Below, piece by piece: positions 7,606 through 10,514 of a stretch of DNA of 10,514 nucleotides. The notes beneath the pieces were generated by a model that was given only the letters and a program-made list of their open reading frames with translations, ran no database searches and was not told where the DNA came from. How positions within the stretch are numbered: the first letter of the stretch is position 1; each line of letters starts with the position of its first letter. A program made the translations under genes and the position numbers. The stretch is from NCBI GenBank assembly GCA_035504175.1, contig DATJSJ010000264.1:1-10514 (forward strand), written 5' to 3'. The stretch is from DATJSJ01 sp035504175. Lineage in GTDB: Bacteria; Pseudomonadota; Alphaproteobacteria; Acetobacterales; Acetobacteraceae.

Positions 7606-7611
7606 ATGATA
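7606..7611 (-). promoter_or_regulatory. Possible -10 element
   Basis: The minus-strand hexamer TATCAT lies about 30 bases before the ATG at 7576, in a locally less GC-rich stretch. No convincing -35 hexamer lies 16-18 bases further upstream. It suggests that the membrane-protein/PQQ-propeller pair has its own promoter rather than depending on the dehydrogenase transcript. Confidence 0.25.
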
Positions 7612-7921
7612 AGCCTAGCGACGGCGAATGGCTGTTGCATTCCACGATCCGGTGACGGCGGCGGTCTCCCATTCACATGCCGTCACGCGGGGCTGACCGC
7701 AACGCGCCGGCCATCCAACGACGCGGCCGTGCCGCGGTTCAGCCGGCGGGGAGCGCAGCGGTGCAGCGATCGGGACCATCGCCGGCGATCTCGGGCGGCA
7801 CCGCGCCCGTTGTGACCAGGCAGCAGGATCTTCGCGACGTGACCCTCGATCGAGGGCGATCGCCGGGGCGCGCACCAGGCGCCGGTCAGAGTGGCAACGG
7901 ACCGAACCGCTCTCTCCGGTC
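7612..7921. other. Non-coding stretch between two minus-strand genes
   Basis: No reading frame here gives a recognisable protein, and the long open frames crossing it are extensions of shadows of the DUF202 gene. The stretch contains a 14-base palindrome (7843-7856), listed separately, and a GC-rich arm pair GGCGC/GCGCC within 7868-7884 that could form a hairpin after the DUF202 stop. No transposon ends or tRNA genes were seen. Confidence 0.5.
7843..7856. repeat. 14-base perfect palindrome
   Basis: CCCTCGATCGAGGG is fully self-complementary with no loop, which fits a dimeric-regulator operator better than a terminator. It lies 66 bases beyond the DUF202 stop and about 270 bases upstream of the next minus-strand start. 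No second copy of the full palindrome was noticed, though the half CCCTCGAT also occurs at 5285 and 9398. Confidence 0.4.
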
Positions 7922-8308
7922 TCAGCCAATCGCCAGGAACACGCAGATGCCGGAGACGAGCAGCGCCAGGATCAGCGACAACGCGACCTCGCCGTGCGTC
8001 GAGCCGGGCGACTGGGTTTCCGGGCTGTCGATCCGCCGCGCGGTGCGCACGTAGTGCATGGCGGCAATCAGCAGCAACCCAATCCCGAGCGCCATCAGGG
8101 CGAGCCCGCTCAGCCGTCCGAACGGGCCCATCGCCCGGCGCAGCTTGCTGCCCACCTCCGGCGAGACGGCGCCGGATGCCGCCAGGCTGGCCAGGAACAG
8201 GTTGAACTTCTCGATCAGGAACCCGAAGGCGACGATGGCGAGGCCAAGCCTGATCCATGAGAGGAACGTCCGCTCGTTCGCCGCATGGTCGCTGTAGTGC
8301 GGGATCAT
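7922..8308 (-). CDS. DUF202 (YidH-like) small inner-membrane protein
   Basis: 128 residues with three predicted membrane segments at about 18-40, 66-87 and 107-127. The family hallmark NERTFLSWIRLGLAIVAFGF (11-30) is present near the N-terminus, as in DUF202/YidH proteins, whose role is uncertain. The ATG at 8308 is chosen because it starts 10 residues before the hallmark and overlaps the stop of the dehydrogenase gene as ATGA. Only a weak Shine-Dalgarno sequence precedes it. That overlap implies translational coupling, so this membrane protein is made together with a soluble tartrate/malate-type dehydrogenase. A longer open frame upstream on the same strand is only antiphase reading of the dehydrogenase. 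Confidence 0.88.
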   Translation of the reverse strand: MIPHYSDHAANERTFLSWIRLGLAIVAFGFLIEKFNLFLASLAASGAVSPEVGSKLRRAMGPFGRLSGLALMALGIGLLLIAAMHYVRTARRIDSPETQSPGSTHGEVALSLILALLVSGICVFLAIG

Positions 8309-9387
8309 GCCGGCGGCAGATTGCCGCCGCCGATCGCCTCGCACACCGCCCGCGTCACCTCCCGCGTCGTGGCCCGGCCGCCGATATCGGGCGTGCGGAT
8401 GCCGGCGGCGCAGACCTGCTCCACCGCGCGCATCAGCGCCGCCGCAGCCGCGCCTTCGCCGAGATGCTCCAGCATCAGGCTCGCGCTCCAGAAGCTCCCC
8501 ACCGGGTTGGCGATGCCGCGCCCGGTGATGTCGAAGGCGCTGCCATGGATCGGCTCGAACATCGAGGGAAACCGGCGCTCGGGATCGATATTGCCGGTGG
8601 GTGCGATGCCGAGCGATCCGGCCAGCGCCGCCGCCAGGTCCGACAGGATATCGGCGTGCAGGTTGGTCGCGACCACCGTGTCGATCGAAGCCGGCTTGCG
8701 CACCATCCGGGTCGTCATCGCGTCCACCAGCTCGCGGTCCCAGGTGACGTCGGGAAACTCCGCCGCGACGGCGCGCGCGATCTCGTCCCACAACACCATG
8801 CCGTGCCGCTGCGCGTTCGATTTCGTCACCACGGTCACGTGCCGGCGCGGCCGGGCGCGGGCCTGGGTGAAGCCGAAGCGCATGATCCGCTCGACGCCGG
8901 CGCGGGTGAAGATCGCGGTCTCGGTCGCGACCTCCTCCGGCAGGCCGCGATGCGCCCGCCCGCCATGCCCGGCGTATTCGCCCTCGGAGTTCTCGCGCAC
9001 GATCAGCCAGTCGAGATCGTTGGCGCCGACGCCGCGCAGCGGGCTCTCGATGCCGGGCAAGATGCGGGTCGGGCGGACGTTCCCGTACTGGTCGAAGCCC
9101 TGACAGATCGGCAGGCGCAATCCCCAGAGCGTCACGTGATCGGGAATGTCCGGCGCACCGACCGCGCCGAAATAGATCGCGTCCGTATCGCGCAACTGCG
9201 CGAGCCCATCCGAGGGCATTAGCGCCCCGGTGCGGCGGTAGCGCTCCGATCCCCAGTCGAAGCGCTGCACAACCAGAGAGAATCCGCCGTCGCGCGCGGC
9301 GAGCGCGTCCAGCGCTTCGAGCCCGGCTTCGATCACTTCCGGCCCGATACCGTCGGCCGGGATGGCGGCGATCCTATGCTGGCGCAT
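8305..9387 (-). CDS. ttuC: Tartrate dehydrogenase / D-malate dehydrogenase family
   Basis: 360 residues, full length for the NAD-dependent beta-decarboxylating dehydrogenase family (isopropylmalate and isocitrate dehydrogenase relatives). The N-terminus has the expected IPADGIGPEVIEAGL. The segment FGAVGAPDIPDHVTLWGLRL (73-92), continuing into FDQYGNVRPTR, is characteristic of the tartrate/D-malate branch rather than LeuB. By alignment to the family the likely active-site residues are Y138, K189, D222, D246 and D250, with Mg/Mn bound by the aspartates. EPIHGSAFDITG (278-289) carries the Asp (D286) linked to NAD preference. The enzyme would oxidise D-malate, tartrate or a related 2-hydroxyacid in the cytosol, often with decarboxylation. 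The exact substrate cannot be told from sequence, and dmlA is an equally possible name. It is first in a minus-strand run and is coupled to a DUF202 gene. Confidence 0.9.
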   Translation of the reverse strand: MRQHRIAAIPADGIGPEVIEAGLEALDALAARDGGFSLVVQRFDWGSERYRRTGALMPSDGLAQLRDTDAIYFGAVGAPDIPDHVTLWGLRLPICQGFDQYGNVRPTRILPGIESPLRGVGANDLDWLIVRENSEGEYAGHGGRAHRGLPEEVATETAIFTRAGVERIMRFGFTQARARPRRHVTVVTKSNAQRHGMVLWDEIARAVAAEFPDVTWDRELVDAMTTRMVRKPASIDTVVATNLHADILSDLAAALAGSLGIAPTGNIDPERRFPSMFEPIHGSAFDITGRGIANPVGSFWSASLMLEHLGEGAAAAALMRAVEQVCAAGIRTPDIGGRATTREVTRAVCEAIGGGNLPPA

Positions 9388-9393
9388 AGCGGG

Positions 9394-9400
9394 TCCTCCC
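9394..9400 (-). promoter_or_regulatory. Strong ribosome-binding site of the dehydrogenase gene
   Basis: The minus strand reads GGGAGGA, six bases before the ATG at 9387. This near-ideal Shine-Dalgarno sequence fixes the start and suggests efficient translation of the dehydrogenase and, by coupling, of the DUF202 gene. Confidence 0.8.
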
Positions 9401-9555
9401 TCGATCTTCGTTCACACCTGTTGTCGCCTGCCCGCGAAGGGGCGGTCCAGTCAATCGGCCGAGCTTTCGCCGCATCTGCCATCCCTGGGCCTGCTCCGAT
9501 CCCTGCACCGCGTTGCGCGCACGCCCCGAACCAGGCGTTCAGCCGCGACTGGCAA

Positions 9556-9573
9556 CCGCATGGTGCAATGCGG
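9556..9573. repeat. Inverted repeat between divergent transcription units
   Basis: CCGCAT (9556-9561) and ATGCGG (9568-9573) flank a six-base spacer. The element lies about 170 bases upstream of the dehydrogenase start and just before the peroxidase remnant. The location suits an operator for a regulator controlling one or both directions, but six-base arms can arise by chance. Confidence 0.3.
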
Positions 9574-9590
9574 GCTGACCGCAATCTGGG

Positions 9591-9783
9591 ATGGGGGCGA
9601 TGGCCCGGGCGCTCTTCCTGCGTCTGACCATGACCTCCCTGCTCCACCTCAGCGTTTGCCAGGCCGCGGACCGCGACGAATTCGTGCCACCGCCCGATCT
9701 GGCGGCGCTGCAGGCCCCGTTCCGGCGCCCGGCTACCATCCCCTTTCCGGCGGCCGACCCTCATACGCCGGAAGCGGCACTGC
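9591..9783 (+). pseudogene. Truncated MauG/cytochrome c peroxidase-like gene, N-terminal remnant
   Basis: Two in-frame ATGs (9591 and 9600) begin a signal-peptide-like segment (FLRLTMTSLLHLSVCQAA). It is followed by FVPPPDLAALQAPFRRPATI and PFPAADPHTPEAAL, ending near base 9783. This resembles the mature N-terminus of di-heme cytochrome c peroxidase/MauG-type proteins, where 'RPxxIPFPxDNPYTPEKxALG' precedes the first FFDPRLS and CxxCH heme motif. Here the similarity stops exactly after 'TPEAAL', before any heme motif, so no active enzyme can be made. The frame continues out of phase through chemotaxis-receptor DNA to about 10190. The upstream GGGGG run could act as a ribosome-binding site, so a short exported peptide is possible but unlikely to be functional. 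Confidence 0.6.
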
Positions 9784-10242
9784 CTGGCCCTCAACGCGAC
9801 GATCGAAGCGGCGCGTGCCGGCGAGACCGGCTAGGGGTTCGCCTTGGTCGCCGCGGAAGTGAAGAACCTTGCCCACCAGACCGCCAGGGCCACGGAGGAG
9901 GTCGGGGCCCAGGTCGCCGGCGTGCAGGGTGCGACCGTCGATGCGGTCGAGGCAGTGCGTCACGTGGCGGGCACCATCGAGGACATCGATCAGATCGCGC
10001 GGGCGATCGCGACGGCGGTCGAGCAGCGGGCGTTGCCATGGCGGAGATCGCCGGAGAATACCCGCGATGCCACCGCCCGGACCCGGGAGGTTGCCGGCGT
10101 GATCGGCGAGGTGACCCGCGGCGCGCAAGCGACCGGTCGCTCCGCGGATCAGGTGCTCCATTCGGCCGACGGCGTCCTCCGGCGCTCTGAGCAGCTCGGC
10201 GATCAGGTCCGCAGCTTCCTTGCCGGCGTGAGGGCCGCCTGA
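9784..10242 (+). pseudogene. Methyl-accepting chemotaxis protein, C-terminal remnant with stop and frameshifts
   Basis: In the frame from 9784 the translation is LALNATIEAARAGETG, then TAG (9832-9834), then GFALVAAEVKNLAHQTARAT and so on to a natural-looking end in FLAGVRAA and TGA. LALNATIEAARAGE plus GFAxVAxEVKxLAxQT is the hairpin tip of the MCP signalling domain, the part that contacts CheA and CheW. The N-terminal sensor, membrane segments, HAMP and ascending helix are missing. Around 10021-10065 the frame loses similarity (ALPWRRSPE), while another frame reads GVAMAEIA as expected. This implies about one base lost near 10029 and one gained near 10054. With truncation, stop and paired frameshifts it is a dead fragment. 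Confidence 0.85.
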
Positions 10243-10374
10243 AGCATCCTTGCTTCCGGGGCGTTTCATCCCGGCGGGCGCAACCGGGCATCGCAGACAC
10301 CAGGGCGAGTCCTTCAGCCCGAGGCATCCAGTATCGCCGTTTGCGCCGCAGGGTCGGCCCGCGCTTCGCGACGG

Positions 10375-10514
10375 CTACGCCGCGGCGGCCAGGGCGGCAA
10401 ACACGATCGTGATTACGCCCAGCCCCAGATTGATCTGCACCAGGCGCCGGACGCGATCGACGGCCGCGACCGCGCGCGCGGCGTCGCCGTCATCGAGGGC
10501 CGCTTTGAGCTCCC
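10375..10514 (-). CDS. C-terminal end of a membrane protein, cut by the window edge
   Basis: A minus-strand frame is open from the right edge to TAG (10375-10377), giving 45 residues beginning ELKAALDDGDAARAV. A basic stretch DRVRRLV is followed by a hydrophobic helix NLGLGVITIVFAALAAAA at the very C-terminus. A helix after an Arg-rich turn, ending in AAAA and stop, is typical of the last membrane span of a small multi-pass protein such as the CopD/DUF2269 type, but the family cannot be decided from this fragment. Codon use matches its surroundings. Confidence 0.55.
   Translation of the reverse strand, partial: ELKAALDDGDAARAVAAVDRVRRLVQINLGLGVITIVFAALAAAA

Noticed and set aside
7922..8791. 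289-codon version of the DUF202 gene starting at 8791
   Set aside because: The extra 161 residues are antiphase reading of the dehydrogenase gene. Family similarity starts just after the ATG at 8308, which also forms the ATGA overlap.
7690..9584. 13-base direct repeat GGGCTGACCGCAA at 7690 and 9572
   Set aside because: A repeat of this length is expected about once by chance in a window of this size and base composition. The flanks do not match, so there is no evidence of an attachment site or element ends.
9333..9794. 153-codon minus-strand frame overlapping the peroxidase remnant
   Set aside because: It has no recognisable domain and an Arg/Gly-rich composition, and it is antisense to the better supported signal-peptide-bearing remnant.
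1..10514. CRISPR arrays, tRNA or rRNA genes, insertion sequences
   Set aside because: No regularly spaced repeats, cloverleaf-like sequences, transposase motifs or terminal inverted repeats were seen on either strand.

Overview
The window is GC-rich DNA with dense, strongly GC-biased coding on both strands. Gene content and style suggest an alphaproteobacterium, most likely Acetobacteraceae or another Rhodospirillales. The clues are a tartrate/D-malate dehydrogenase, a periplasmic PQQ-type propeller protein, an alphaproteobacterial-style chemotaxis receptor C-terminus, and a twin-hairpin element after the Hsp70 operon of a kind I associate with Acetobacteraceae. The taxonomy is inference.

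Left part, bases 1-5188, plus strand. This is an apparent operon of the 3' end of a DUF2760 gene, a 613-residue Hsp70-like ATPase and a 922-residue Hsp70-like ATPase with a C-terminal DUF3731 region. Both Hsp70s keep the nucleotide-binding motifs. Neither has a recognisable DnaK-type helical lid, and no J-protein or GrpE gene is visible in the window. The conserved trio is known as a gene neighbourhood but has no role that I know of, so it is the best candidate here for an undescribed system: a two-Hsp70 chaperone machine with a dedicated DUF2760 partner.

Middle, bases 5189-5403. The convergent gap holds two perfect hairpins in tandem (probable terminator or dispersed repeat) and a short plus-strand stretch that reads like a decayed CHAD (polyphosphate-binding) domain.

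Bases 5404-9387, minus strand, read from right to left. A tartrate/D-malate dehydrogenase overlaps a DUF202 (YidH-like) membrane protein gene by ATGA. After a 345-base gap with a 14-base palindrome come an unrecognised two-helix membrane protein and an exported PQQ-like beta-propeller protein.

Right part, bases 9388-10514. Divergent from the dehydrogenase is a deletion scar. The first ~60 codons of a MauG/cytochrome c peroxidase-like gene, with a signal peptide, are joined out of frame to the C-terminal half of a methyl-accepting chemotaxis protein signalling domain. The receptor fragment also carries an in-frame TAG and two compensating frameshifts. The window ends in the 3' end of a minus-strand gene for a small membrane-helix C-terminus.
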